64,000 nt of DNA. Origin: Aurelia coerulea. Lineage: Eukaryota; Cnidaria; Scyphozoa; Semaeostomeae; Ulmaridae. Position numbers and translations under genes: made by a program. Shown here one piece after another: positions 11,454 to 22,499 of the stretch; the stretch's first letter is position 1; the number at the start of each line of letters is the position of its first letter. The notes beneath the pieces are model-generated. The model had not been told where the DNA came from. It did no database searches and worked only from the letters and a program-made list of their open reading frames with translations. The DNA is taken from positions 10,720,743 through 10,784,742 of the forward strand of contig CM076962.1 of the NCBI GenBank assembly GCA_039566865.1. The letters are read 5' to 3'.

Positions 11454-12736
11454 TCTTCTCACAACAACGCCAAGTATCGGACACTTTTGATGGCATTTTA
11501 GAAAAACCTCGAAAATTATCATTTGATTGATGTGTCTTATGAAATTGTTGTGCCTTATGATGAAAGAAAGTATAGGGGCAAATAAAGTAACTCGCATGCG
11601 TTTGCCTAGACTGATTATATGTTCGTAGGTTATCGCTATTGATAGGCTGATGGACGCTATAACTACGACTCATGGACTTACGCTTCCAGAAACGGACATG
11701 GCCTAAATCACCTGCTATTTTTTCTCAAAACCATCGACCCTAAATCGCCGCAAAAAGTGGTTTTCCTGAAGTGCTACACTGCAAAACAAGCTATCAGTAC
11801 TTAGATGAATGTTTCTTCAAGCTATTAAAGCAAAAAAATCCTACCCATAAGTGATATTTTGGTTGTTTGGGGACGCAAAAGATCTCGTAAATTCGTTCGC
11901 TTCTTTGAGATTTTGATCGTTGTAGCAGTTCAGTCGAACGCCTTGTTCGAATTCGTTTGTTTGCCTTTGGCGGGAAGTTTAAATTGAAGAAGAATCAGCC
12001 AATCCCATCAAGTTATTTCAAGTCTTGCATCCTGATTGGTCCAGGAACAAATTTGTTCCTGGCGAGAATTTTTTTGCCGTTTTGAGAAGAGTTAGTCCAT
12101 AAGGCCCTTGACTGGAGCGACACCAACAACATTAATTCACTTCAATTAGATGAGCGTAAGTTGAGGGTCCTTATATAGTGAGGCTAGCGTTTGCCCGCGT
12201 TTGCCTGTTGTTTCGAACCATTTGGGCCTAAGCACGTGGTGATTGCAAGTCTCTTCATAAGCACCGGCTAAAATAGCTCTAAGGAGTAGATTCGGTGGTG
12301 AACGTGTTTAATAATGTTCCACAGAGGCACGATGCTTGATTTGATTTGATTTGATTTGAAAAAAAATGTTCATTTTTAAATTCTTTAGGCACGGTGGCCA
12401 CGTCAGTCAAAGGACTGATTTCGGGACTGATTTACAGTGGGCGGTGCAAATACATACTGTAACTAAATCTGAGAAAAACAACTGAGATAAAACTAAAATA
12501 ACTAAGAAAGCATACAATATCAAATAATCATATTTACTAGTAATAGCTGCTGCTAAAGTGCACGCGCTTTTGAAAAAGATTAGTAAAATGCATCAAATTG
12601 AAAACCCCAAAAAAAAGTCTCGCATCAGAAAGAAACACAAGCAACAAATAATAGAAGTTTGCCCATGGTTTGCCAGTGGAATCCTCAAGTACCCAGAAAA
12701 ACAGCTTGGGTTTCAGGTTTCAGACAGGCCTAAACG
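11454..12736. other. no gene seen; short TTGAT microsatellite
   Basis: No supported gene. A (TTGAT)n microsatellite of five units lies at about 12335-12359. Open frames here have no family resemblance. Confidence 0.4.
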
Positions 12737-13219
12737 CCCGGGGGGGGGGGGGGTACTTCACTGTCGGGTCAGACGGGGATGTGCGCCAGTTTGGGTAGTT
12801 TTTGGCCTAAAAATTCTGGGAATGGGGTATACTTTTACTGGAAATTTTCTGTGATTGGGGTATACTTTCACTTGAAATTTTCTGGGATTGGGGGTCGACT
12901 GTTGTACTAACAATTCTGGCAATGGGTGTTGAATGTCCCCATTGATTCAGAACAGATTTTTGCTGCTTGTAACCATAACTGTACCCTGGGTACCAGACTC
13001 TCTAACATAAAAACCAGGGTACCATAACTGAGACGAAATCCGTTCTTTCGCCTTGAAATTGAGTGCCATTTAACGTTGAATTGTTCTTTGTTATTTCTTC
13101 AAAATTCTGGGATAGGGTATCATTTTTTGACCAAAATTCTGGGATTGGGTCATAGCAAAAATTCTGGCGCCGCACACCCCTGTATGAATTTATAGTGAAG
13201 TGTCCCCCCCCCCTCCGGG
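12737..13219. mobile_element. G-run-ended non-autonomous element (483 bp)
   Basis: Starts CCCGGGGGGGGG and ends CCCCCTCCGGG, with subterminal matches (tacttca-ct / gtgaagtg-). Both ends are bounded by the 8-bp direct repeat CCTAAACG (12729-12736, 13220-13227). The interior has several imperfect repeats of 'aaattctgggattgggtat'. A single related end is present near 32781. Confidence 0.55.
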
Positions 13220-13227
13220 CCTAAACG

Positions 13228-14363
13228 CCAAGTTTTCTCTTCAGAAAAATTACGATGTAGCCTATCTAACATCAGCCACTCCACAGTTTCTACGACTTCT
13301 TTGTGTTTACAAGAAGCGTGCAGAAAATTTTGGCCCATTCAACGATCAAAATATGTCACTGATCAATGAAAGGGCCCTGGTCAACATCGATGCTTGCGGC
13401 CCTGGGCTATTATCAAGATTATCTATGATTGCAGCACAAACTGTAGCTTAAGGTTGGATGGCGTAGCGGTAGGCCTCTGCATGCCAAAAGATATGTAACA
13501 TTTGCTTATAGGAACTTACTTCCGCGTACGCGGTCAGCCAAATCTGCTTCGAAAGTGAGCCAAAAATGGTCTGTTTCCTTCTTTCTGCAAAAATCCATCA
13601 CATATTTCAAAAACATACAGGTGGATTCCAATAATTCAACTCTCTTCTGACAAATTGAGACAGAAACAAACTGTCTTTATTCAAGATTCGAGGCATAAAA
13701 ATTGAGGGAGCGATTATAGAATGCAGGGCCTTCCAGGGCCCACTCATTAAATGAATGGTGAATGTCATTAAATGAACGGCAAATATCATTAAATGAACGG
13801 CAAATATCACAATGGGACCTGGATTCTTTAATCAGGCAAAATTGAGATAGAATTTTCCATTTCGGCTACATGCAATAGGAGATTTGTACGTAGGCCAAGT
13901 CTTGTGATTTAAAATGCCCTGTTGCTTTAGCCTCGGACTTGATATGAAAATAATACAGGTGGATCCGAGGTCGCTATTCTTTTGCCTACAACAGGGTATC
14001 AAATAAGCCAGTCTCTTAAAAAAATTCGAGGCATAAAAATGCGAATTTCTTACATCCACTTTTCGCCTTTGGATCACCTAGAGCTGTGGGAGAGCTTCGA
14101 TGATAATGATCGCGTGTCACATGAGGGCAAAGAAATGCACACGGAGCATGCGCATGTTGCTACACTTAGCTGTGAGGGAAATGTTACAAATCCTATACTT
14201 GTCTTTTCCCATGCTCCACTCACCACAATAATCGGAGCCCGAATCCTCATGATGATTCACTATTTTCTTTATTTTCATATGTTTTCTTAAAGTCCCTGCT
14301 GGTTCTGCTAGTGCAATCTAGCATCCACATCAAATATTCGGAGGAATGGAAATCGTTGATATA
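13228..14363. other. no gene seen; 22-bp tandem repeat
   Basis: Three tandem copies of a 22-bp unit ('cattaaatgaacggcaaatat') lie at about 13745-13810. Two similar 'cgaggcataaaaat' segments at about 13688 and 14028 suggest an old duplication. No coding sequence supported. Confidence 0.4.
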
Positions 14364-15108
14364 CAGGGTGTCCCAGAAAAATTGTTCGACGTTTGATTAA
14401 ATGTTAAAAAATAATGATATAATGTACTGGCCCCTGGTTAGATAACCCTGTTCCTAAGATTTTGAATTAATTTTAGACGCCAGAATCTTGTGAATACATT
14501 AAGAAATTTAGGAGTTACATGCTTTTGAAGCTCAAGTTTGTGCGAAAGCTGAAACCAGACGCCCCTAACTGACTTGTTTTCCTGAAAGACGTCCCAAAAA
14601 TCGAAGTAAAAGAAGACTTTCCAATGTTTTACGCTTCGTCGATATCAGAGCTAACCAAATAGGACTTCCAAAGCTATTTAATTCTTGTAACCGTTGTCAA
14701 AATTTAGTTAGGAATGCAAGTATCTAAAAACATGGAATGAAAACGGGACGAGGCAATTCCAAATTATGCTGAACAGGATTCCCCCAAGCATCCATAACCT
14801 TGATTCAATGTCATAAAAAGCTTAATTTATCAAAAATGCTTTTAAATTCCATTTGATTTGCTTTGAATAAACGAGATTCTACTTTCACTAAATATGCAAT
14901 TTAGGGGCGTCTGGTTTCAGCTTTCGCACAAACTTGAACTTCGAAAGCTCGTAACTCCGTGAATATTTGGTCGATTTGTTAGCTTCTGGTGTCTAAAATT
15001 AATCTAAAATCTCAGCAATATGGTTATCTTACCATGGAGCCCGTTCGTTGTTTTATTATTTTTTTATAATTTAATCAGACGTCGAAATTTTTTTTTGGGA
15101 CACCGCTG
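14364..15108. mobile_element. mariner-type foldback MITE (745 bp)
   Basis: Starts CAGGGTGTCCCAGAAAAATT and ends with the inverted counterpart (GGGACACCGCTG, one inserted base). TA flanks on both sides (14362-14363, 15109-15110). The inverted similarity extends about 230 bp inward on each side (a shared 'cgtctggtttcagctttcgcac' block). CAGGGTGTCCC-type tips with TA targets are typical of mariner derivatives. No ORF. Confidence 0.75.
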
Positions 15109-15110
15109 TA

Positions 15111-15636
15111 TATAAAATTGGTTGAGAAAAACCATACAGGTCAATTGAAAAAATAAGAAACTACGAATAATACGATACACCCTGCTGTGGTGTGGTGGTT
15201 TCAGAGTTCATAAACAGTTGCAATATGTTCGTTTGATTCTCCCTATCATTAAAAATTCGGATTGGATGCTCTGAATACTTTATCAATCCCTTCCCCCATC
15301 CCATCCCTTCCACACTGAACAAGTCAACACATCGGTATTATTGTGTGTGAAGCGATCAAAGATAGGCCTATAGAGCGGAAATAAAAGTTTATTTTCAACT
15401 GTGCATGAGAACAAAAGCTGTATGCTTGAGAACAGAAGATTTTTCAGCACCAGGCTTCTTTCGACCCAGACCTCTAAATCGCCGCCATTTTTGTTGACGA
15501 ATTCTGCTGACTCATCATTGGAAAACTAAAATCAAGCTCCTAACAAAATCTCGTGCCCGCATAGCCAATTAGAAGCCCTTGCTTCGCACGCTCTCGCGCG
15601 CTCCGGCGCGGGCAACAAGACAATCTATTAAGCAAA
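15111..15636. other. no gene seen
   Basis: No coding or repeat structure recognised. Confidence 0.4.
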
Positions 15637-15961
15637 TTAAAATAATGCATGAAAGAGAGAATCAGCATTCGCTATTGGTATTGCTGATACTTTTTTGAAT
15701 ATTTCATAAGTTTTGGATGATTTGACTTCAACAGAACGATCATTCCACAATTTAGCACCCTCATTCGAGAAGCTCTTCAGTGCGAAGGCTGATTTGCAAA
15801 TTGCGACTAGAAACGGCCAAATCTGTTTTTCGTATTGCGAAGTTCTCTCTTGCATGAATCGGACAGCCTGTCGTAAGGTAAGTGGGAGCTTGGTCGTTTA
15901 CCGACTTGTGCACCATTTTTAAGGTTTCTGATTTGAAGCTCATTGATGGTGGGCCAACCAA
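15637..15961 (-). pseudogene. LINE ORF2 C-terminal fragment
   Basis: Minus-strand peptides match the conserved tail of CR1/jockey-type LINE polyproteins. First comes a MVHKSVNDQAPTYLTT segment ('M-HK-x-x-x-QAP-YL'), then, after a frameshift near 15840, ALKSFSNEGAKLWNDRS and YEIFKK. Only the extreme C-terminus is present. It lies head-to-head against the LINE remnant that begins at about 15965. The two represent different copies or families, because both contain a C-terminal region. Confidence 0.65.
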
Positions 15962-15964
15962 TTT

Positions 15965-18215
15965 TTCTAGTTATGGGTAGAGCAGAAGCATCATCATCAT
16001 TTGACCCTGTAAAGTTTCTTCAAGATGTAAAGAATACTGACTTTAAAGTAGATTCAAATGATGCAGATTTGTCTTATAGAAATCTTTCATCTGCTTTCCG
16101 AAAATTGGTAGATAAACATGCTCCTTTAAAAACTAACATTCAGAGGGGAAATACTGCTCTTTTTATGAATCAGCAATTACAGAAAGCAATTTATACAAGA
16201 TCGAGGCTCAAAAAAAGACTAAATACAAATCCTACCACAGAAAATAGAACTAATTTCAAAAAGCAACGAAATAAATGTGTCTCCATAAGAAAGAAGGCAA
16301 TGAAAAACCACTTTAAAGAAGCAACTAAACATGGAACTATGTCTAATAAAGAATTCTGGGATCTTGTTAAACCATTTCTTTCAAGTAAAGGAGGACTTAC
16401 AAGTAGCGATATTTCTCTTGTGAAAAATAATACCGTTATAACTGGTGACCAGGAATTGACAGAGATTTTCAATGATCACTATGTAAATATAGTAGAAAAA
16501 TCCAGCGGTAAGAAGCCCATTAGCCTTGCTAAAGATACTGGAATTTCTCACGACCGCCAAGTTGTTCGCTTGATTCTTGATAAGTATAAAAACCACCCTA
16601 GTGTCCTAGCTGTTATTCAAAACCCAGAGCAAGTGTTAGACACTTTCACCTTTCATGAGATAGACAATCAAGTAGTTGCAAAACTATTGAAATCATTGGA
16701 TGGCAGAAAATCTACTGGTGAAGACCAAATACCCCCGAAGTTAGTATCTCTCGCAGCTAACGAGCTTACAAACACTTTAACCACGGCAATAAACAGTAGC
16801 ATTCGAAATTATAGTTTCCCAAACGATGCAAAAAAGGCAGCGGTCTGCCCTTTGGATAAGGGGGAACCAAATCGCACAGTAGAAAGAAATTTTCGCCCAG
16901 TTAGTGTTCTCAATACCTTTTCAAAGATATATGAACAAGTTCTAAAACATCAACTGATTGGACATTTAGATAGCACGCTTTCTATCTTTATTGCGGCATA
17001 CAGACGAACATATGGAACTCAACACGTCTTGATACGTCTCATAGAAGATTGGAGGGCTAACCTCGACAACGACTATCTCGTAGGAGCAATCCTAATGGAT
17101 CTTTCAAAAGCCTTCGACTGTATTCCGCATGACTTACTTATTGCCAAATTACATGCATATGGATTTGACGAAGATGCACTAGTCCTTACCTATTCTTACC
17201 TCAAAAGACGAAAATAATGTGTTAGGATAAATAATACGTATAGTTCTTTTCAAGAGGTTATATCTGGTGTACCCCAAGGCTCTGTGCTGGGACCAATCCT
17301 TTTCAACTTTTACATCAATGACTTATTTTACTTTATAAAACAGGCAACGCTTTATAATTACGCTGTTGATAATACACTTACTTATTTTTCTAAAAGCATG
17401 CCCGATCTTGTAAATATTTTAGAAAAAGAAACAGGAGTTGCCTTGTCCTGGTTGGAACAAAATGAAATGATTGCTAACCCTGAAAATTCCATGCTACATT
17501 GCTCAGAAAAAACCGGACAAATACTAGTGGAGAACAAATTGACATTAACGGCAAAATAATCAAATCTGAGGAGACTGTGAAACTTTTAGGCGTTACGCTG
17601 GATTATAAACTTGATTTCGACCCGCATATTTCGAATCTTTGCAAAAAAGCTGCAGCACAATTAAATGTTCTTAAAAGATTAAAGTCGTTCATTGGCTGTA
17701 AAGAAAAAACGATTCTTGTTCAGAGCTTTGTATATTCTAACTTTGATTACTGTCCCTTGGTCTGGTATTTTTCATCTTCCAAATCATTACAGAAAATTGA
17801 AAAGTTACAAGAACGCGCTCTAAGATTTCTCTATAATGATCATACCAGTTCGTATAACGATTTGCTTTCGAAGTCAGATAAATGCACAATGCTCATTGCT
17901 CGCCAAAGAGTCCTGTGCATAGAAATATTCAAAACAGTGAAACAGTTGAACCCACAGTTCATGCAAAACGTTTTTAAATTACGGTCATCAAATTATTCAT
18001 TAAGAAATCCAAATAACTTAGCCCATGTTAGGCCTAATCAAACAACATTCGGGTCAAACAGTCTGATGTCTATTGGGCCACAGATTTGGAATGGCCTACC
18101 AAACGAGCTGAAAGCGGCAGAAAACTAGAAAACTTTTAAAAATCTGATAAAACGATGGGACGGACCCTCCTGTAAATGCAGTGCTTGTCATTGCCTGCCT
18201 AGTGTTACAAATTAG
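15965..18215 (+). pseudogene. degenerate CR1/jockey-type LINE reverse transcriptase
   Basis: A 5'-truncated non-LTR retrotransposon ORF2. Visible in order: the linker before the RT, KSLDGRKSTGEDQIPPKL, NFRPVSVLNTFSKIYEQVL, palm motif A MDLSKAFDCIPHDLL, SGVPQGSVLGPILFNFYIND, the catalytic loop, a thumb region (LLGVTLDYKLDFDPHI), and the C-terminal IGPQIWNGLPNELK tail. Four lesions: an in-frame TAA at 17215-17217; the YADD catalytic box reads YAVD, losing one metal-binding aspartate; a one-base frameshift near 17485; a TAG at 18126-18128 followed in frame by the expected tail (KNLIKRWDG, cysteine-rich). The endonuclease domain is missing. Not functional. Confidence 0.9.
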
Positions 18216-18329
18216 TGCCTGTTAGTGCAATTTAATTTTATGATTTATAAAACAAAAACAAATTTAATTTACTTCCTGTAGTTATATTCGATTTTGATTA
18301 GTTAACTTTGTATATATGTATATATGTGT

Positions 18330-19370
18330 ATGTAGTCAAGAAAAACACATTCTAGTAAACGTTTCGGCGTAAGCCTTCATCAGTAATAGCTTTCCAAATT
18401 AGATGGAGCATACATATAAACCTTGAAATAACAATACAATATAAAAAACAATAGCCTGAGCGGGATCCTGATTATTACAATAAGTCATAAAAGGTGCAAA
18501 TGGGGGTGTAGCCAAAGGCGGCAATGGGAAGATCAAAGAAAGCGCAGAGTAAAGAGCTGCTAAAGTCGGCGGCGGTGTCTGTCTCGCGGAAGCTAGAAAG
18601 AAAAAAACGTGTGAACTAACAAAACAAGCAATAGAAAGATCCAAGAGCGGATTGGCAGAAAAGAGATCCCTAAAAAAACAGCGTGTGTCCCTAATGAAAA
18701 GCAGAGCGCAAAAATCAAAACAACCAAACAACCAAAATGTAAACAAAAATCAAATCTATGTATCAACCTGCCTAGTGTTTAATCCCTTAGGGGCAAAGCA
18801 ATCCAGCCGATATTGCCAGAAGCTTTCCCGCATCCTATTTCCCCCCGTTAGCCTATCGATTATCTTAATACTAATATCCTTCAGAAACCCGTGGTGGCCT
18901 TCTCCAGTAAAATGCCTGAAGAATTCCGCCTGGGGTACTGAGGCCCCCGAATCAAACTTATGACTGCACGCCTTGTAATTGTTAAACCTAAGCCTAAAAG
19001 GCGTGCAGGTGCTACCAACATATTGTACACCGCAAACAGTACATTCCAACAAATACACAACATTTGACGAGTCACAATTAAACGAATAGTTTATCCTATA
19101 TTCCCGGCTATCTATGTTTGAATGAAAATGTCCACTATTACTCATGACATTACACACTTGACAACGAGGTTTACCACAACGAGAACATCCCTTCTTATCA
19201 GTCCCCCCATTTCCCTCACTACTGAGCCTAGCCCTAACAAGTATATCCTTAAGGTTCTTACATCTCCTAAATGCTATTAAAGGTGGCTCAGGAAACACCG
19301 CCCTATGCTCCTCCGAGTTTGTGAGCATAGAATGGAGTCTCCTGGCAACCTTCCCCAAACTATTGAGTGC
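18330..19370 (-). pseudogene. 3' part of a Penelope-like retroelement with GIY-YIG nuclease
   Basis: The minus-strand ORF 19358-18756 (200 aa) is the endonuclease end of a Penelope-like element. It has a cysteine cluster at residues 58-69 (CSRCGKPRCQVC), a GIY-YIG core with VVY at 100-102 and YVG at 113-115 (QYVGST), a following arginine in FRLRF, the catalytic glutamate in RESFW at about 178, and the typical closing P-x-GLN at 190-194. The reverse transcriptase that should precede it is absent, so the copy is 5'-truncated. The nuclease frame itself is intact. The 3' untranslated part holds a hammerhead-like core. The right boundary is approximate. Confidence 0.85.
18361..18383 (-). ncRNA. 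hammerhead-ribozyme-like core in PLE 3' region
   Basis: On the minus strand the sequence reads CTGATGA, then a 3-bp GGC/GCC hairpin with a UUAC loop (one extra A on the 5' side), then GAAAC. This is the order of the conserved hammerhead core. Hammerhead motifs are known in Penelope-like elements. A good cleavage triplet and stem I/III are not clear: only a weak stem III with a wobble pair could be drawn. Activity is therefore uncertain. Confidence 0.45.
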
Positions 19371-19997
19371 TGGATGGTATGTGGCAACAATGTATATATG
19401 TGTATATATTGTTAGCTATAGTAGTTAATCGAATCAAAATAAATTTACAAACAAACATGCTCTTCTCCACTGGTTCCCCGGTCTTTTGTGAAAGAAACTT
19501 CGCAAATTATCAATCAGAGGGTCAAATTGATATTTTGCGAAGTATTTTCTAAAAATTACCCTGGGTACCAAGAGCCAAAAAATATTAAAAGAAAAAATAA
19601 AAAAAGTAAAGAAGGAAAGAGAGTTTTCCTTCCCTCTTCCTTTTCCAAATTTTCAATTTCTGTCTACTTTTGAGGCTCTGGTATCCAGGGTATCTAAAAA
19701 TATCCTATTTGACTCGACCATGCGTTTGGCATGCGTTTGGCATTTTCTATTATGTGTGCATTGGATACATTGAAAAAAAGTTCGCAAATTATCATAAGCC
19801 ACCTGGATCCAGTCTTCGTTGAAGCGGAATGGGTATCGTGGGGGTAATGGGGCGAAAACAAGGACTCGTGTAATAAATCTAGATCTAGTCATCCATCATG
19901 TGGGCCAGCAGATGGTGAGCGCGGGTGGCGCAGTTAATACGCGTTATTCTGCGGACGAATTGAAATCGAAAGTAGAGATTTTATTTGACGACCAAAA
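19371..19997. other. no gene seen; probable CPTP upstream region
   Basis: No coding sequence supported. A short doubled 'gcgtttggcat' lies at 19722-19745. The last part is presumably the promoter and 5' UTR of the CPTP gene, with no clear TATA box. Confidence 0.4.
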
Positions 19998-20666
19998 ATG
20001 GCGGACGAGGATGGCAAAAAACATGACCAGCTGCCCGAAGAAAGCAGTCGCCATTGCTTCAAAATACAGGTCGTTGAAGATGCTTTGAATGGTTGCAGAG
20101 AGAAAGGCCTGTATATAGATGATTATATCAGGGCCTATGAAGAATTATGTATCTTTTTCAATCTATTAGGATCGGTTTTTGGCTTTATCACATCAGATGT
20201 GAAAGAAAAGATAGGAATTTTGCAAAACTTCCGAAATGGGCATATCGACAGAGAGAAATACGAGAAGGTCGAGATTATGATGGAGCATGAGATTGATGTT
20301 AACAAGAAGACGAATCAAGTGCTGCTTGGCTCAAGAACCTTGCTGCGACTGCACAGGGCCTTGTCTTTTACGATGCTGTTTCTCGAACGTCTCGCTGAAA
20401 GTTCCGACCATGAAAAGGCCTCATCCATAGCCTCTAGTGCCTACTCAGAAACTCTCGCGAAGTTTCATCCATGGCTCATTAGAAAAGCTGCAAACCTTGC
20501 CATGTATACATTGCCATCTCGTCGTGATATGCTGATCGTAGTTGCAAAAGAAATTGCCATGGAAGAAGTTCAGGCAAAATTGAAAGCATGCGTTCTGGCT
20601 ATCAAACCTGTGTACAATCAAATTGAAGACCTTTATACAAAATACAGCCTTCATGATTTACCATGA
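19998..20666 (+). CDS. CPTP: ceramide-1-phosphate transfer protein (GLTP family)
   Basis: A 222-residue single-exon ORF with the full glycolipid-transfer-protein fold. CPTP is a cytosolic shuttle that moves ceramide-1-phosphate between membranes. Recognised by the binding-site segment ending FGFITSDVKEK (Asp67, Lys71), the basic LLRLHRAL segment at 115-122, the FHPWL motif with His157, TLPSRR at 171-176, and the family's closing SLHDLP. Length is close to that of the human protein (about 214). The start ATG at 19998 is in a fair context (AAAAATGG) and the next in-frame ATG is far downstream. The coding region has no intron here, so it is either a compact gene or a retrocopy. No lesion is seen. 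Confidence 0.9.
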   Translation: MADEDGKKHDQLPEESSRHCFKIQVVEDALNGCREKGLYIDDYIRAYEELCIFFNLLGSVFGFITSDVKEKIGILQNFRNGHIDREKYEKVEIMMEHEIDVNKKTNQVLLGSRTLLRLHRALSFTMLFLERLAESSDHEKASSIASSAYSETLAKFHPWLIRKAANLAMYTLPSRRDMLIVVAKEIAMEEVQAKLKACVLAIKPVYNQIEDLYTKYSLHDLP

Positions 20667-22350
20667 ACAATCTTATAGGAAAAATAATTGAAAATAGGGG
20701 ATGACTGCACTTTGCTAAAGTCTTTAGCTGACCAGCTTTATATCTTTCAATACCCAGTCTGCAGAGTATGGCACTTTTGATAAGATCTCTGGTCTGCAAG
20801 AAGAAATTACTTTTGTTCTCTATTGTTTATTTTGAATAGCCTATTGAAATCTCCGGTGTGCAAAGTGCCATACTCTGCACACGGGTTCAAGACCGTCTTT
20901 TACCAAAATTAAATACTTCTATTTACCAAACTAAATTATACAAATGATTTAGCAAGCTAGCAAGTATCCTTTCAAAGAATGGTAAAAACTGAAAGTCTTT
21001 GTATTGATAAAAGTGATACTAATGTTGTGCAATCATTAAACGACTGCTCGTGCGACATAATTCGTTTCAAATTCCTTTTTCATTTCAAGGAGCACTTCCT
21101 TTATTCTGTCAATTTCAGTCTCTAGAAAATTTTATCACAATTTTTTTATCTTTTTGGGCAGTCCACAGGCAAAAAATTTCAAGAAATCGTAAGCATCTGA
21201 AAAATCAACAAAAAATAACCAAGAATAATATTGGATATTGACAAAGGATTATAAAATCAAAAATAGTTCATAATAGTCCAGTGTATGATTTATCATGGCC
21301 TGTCAAAATTGGGAACATTTTTCTGGCTCACCCGGTATATGCAATATTTAGGGATTTTTGGGGATGTTTCTTGAAAAGGAAAGGGTTGTTTACTCAATAT
21401 ATGTGCAATATTTTTTTGGGAGTGTAATGCCCCCTGGTAAATGTAATGAAAATTTCCATAGAACAGGAAAAACCCGTGTATAAGAACCTACAATTTTGCA
21501 AGTCAGCCTAACTAGTTTCTTATGTTTTGGGTATTTAGTGGGAAATGAGGCTGTTTAGGTTCTTAAATTGGTTCTTATTTTATTCCGGGCTTTCAGGAAT
21601 TTCTTTTCTTCAGATTCAAACTTCAGGCCTATTATTTACTGTCATTTCACATCACTTGAGTTTATGAGGTATTATTCCCAAAAGAAATGTGCGAAAGCTC
21701 TACCAGAGTTCTTTCCATATGTCCTCTTCAACTTCATTGATTTAGATGCATTACTTAAATTAGATTTTGTGCGTTTTCATTATCCGTATCATTTAGCATC
21801 ATATTATATTAGTTTAACATGTAGCTTTTAGCTGAGAATTTACATGACATTGAAATTGAAGAATCAGAAGTGTTTGATGTATAATCCAAAGAAAAGCCTT
21901 CAAAAGCTTCTCATCAGGTATTAAACATTTTTGATTCTTCCACAAAATTCTGTTGTGAATAAGACCCAATGGTCTCTGCAAAGAATAAGAACCTATATCA
22001 AATTCCAGGCTGAATGGGTTCTTATACAATGGGGGTCTAATTGCAAAATTTCAGTTCAATTCAGTTAAGTTTTCATATTTTAAATTCTCCACATACAATT
22101 TATCATAATAGACTAACAAACAATTAGTTAAACAATACTAACAATGATTTCAGCCTGCTGGTTCTTCATCCAAGATTCTTATAGGTGGATTTTTACTGTA
22201 ACTTCACGTATAGTGTGGAAAAATTTTCATTTATGCAGCCAACTTGCACATGAAAGAGAAGTGTTAGGTTATTCAAATAAAACAGTAAGAAACAACGGAA
22301 CTTCTTCCCTGTTTAGCTGACATTTCAATGAAAACTGTCATTCTTTCCAG
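20667..22350. other. no gene seen; repeat fragment at 21040-21345
   Basis: Two similar ~30-bp segments about small 'cagagtatggcac' / 'gtgccatactctgca' form an inverted pair at about 20760 and 20866. From about 21266 to 21340 the sequence resembles the arm of the 6047 foldback element and ends with CTGGCTCACCCGG before TA, a MITE terminus. No coding sequence supported. Confidence 0.4.
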
Positions 22351-22499
22351 TCTGGCCATTCCTTTCCGACATTTTTGGTCTGCCAGAAAATTTACTGTCT
22401 AAATCAAAGGTAGTATCCCTTAGCGTCACTGCCGCAGAGGCCGACAAAATGTGGGAACAAGGGAACGCCTTTCCCAGGAAATTTTTGCAAGATTTTTAA
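22351..22499 (+). CDS. possible terminal exon, unknown protein
   Basis: A pyrimidine-rich acceptor 'ttctttccag' ends at 22350. The following open frame reads VWPFLSDIFGLPENLLSKSK and continues with a composition typical of real protein (AAEADKMWEQGNAFPRKF) to a TAA at 22497-22499, about 49 residues. I do not recognise the family. Upstream exons were not found. It could be chance, since it is short. Confidence 0.3.
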
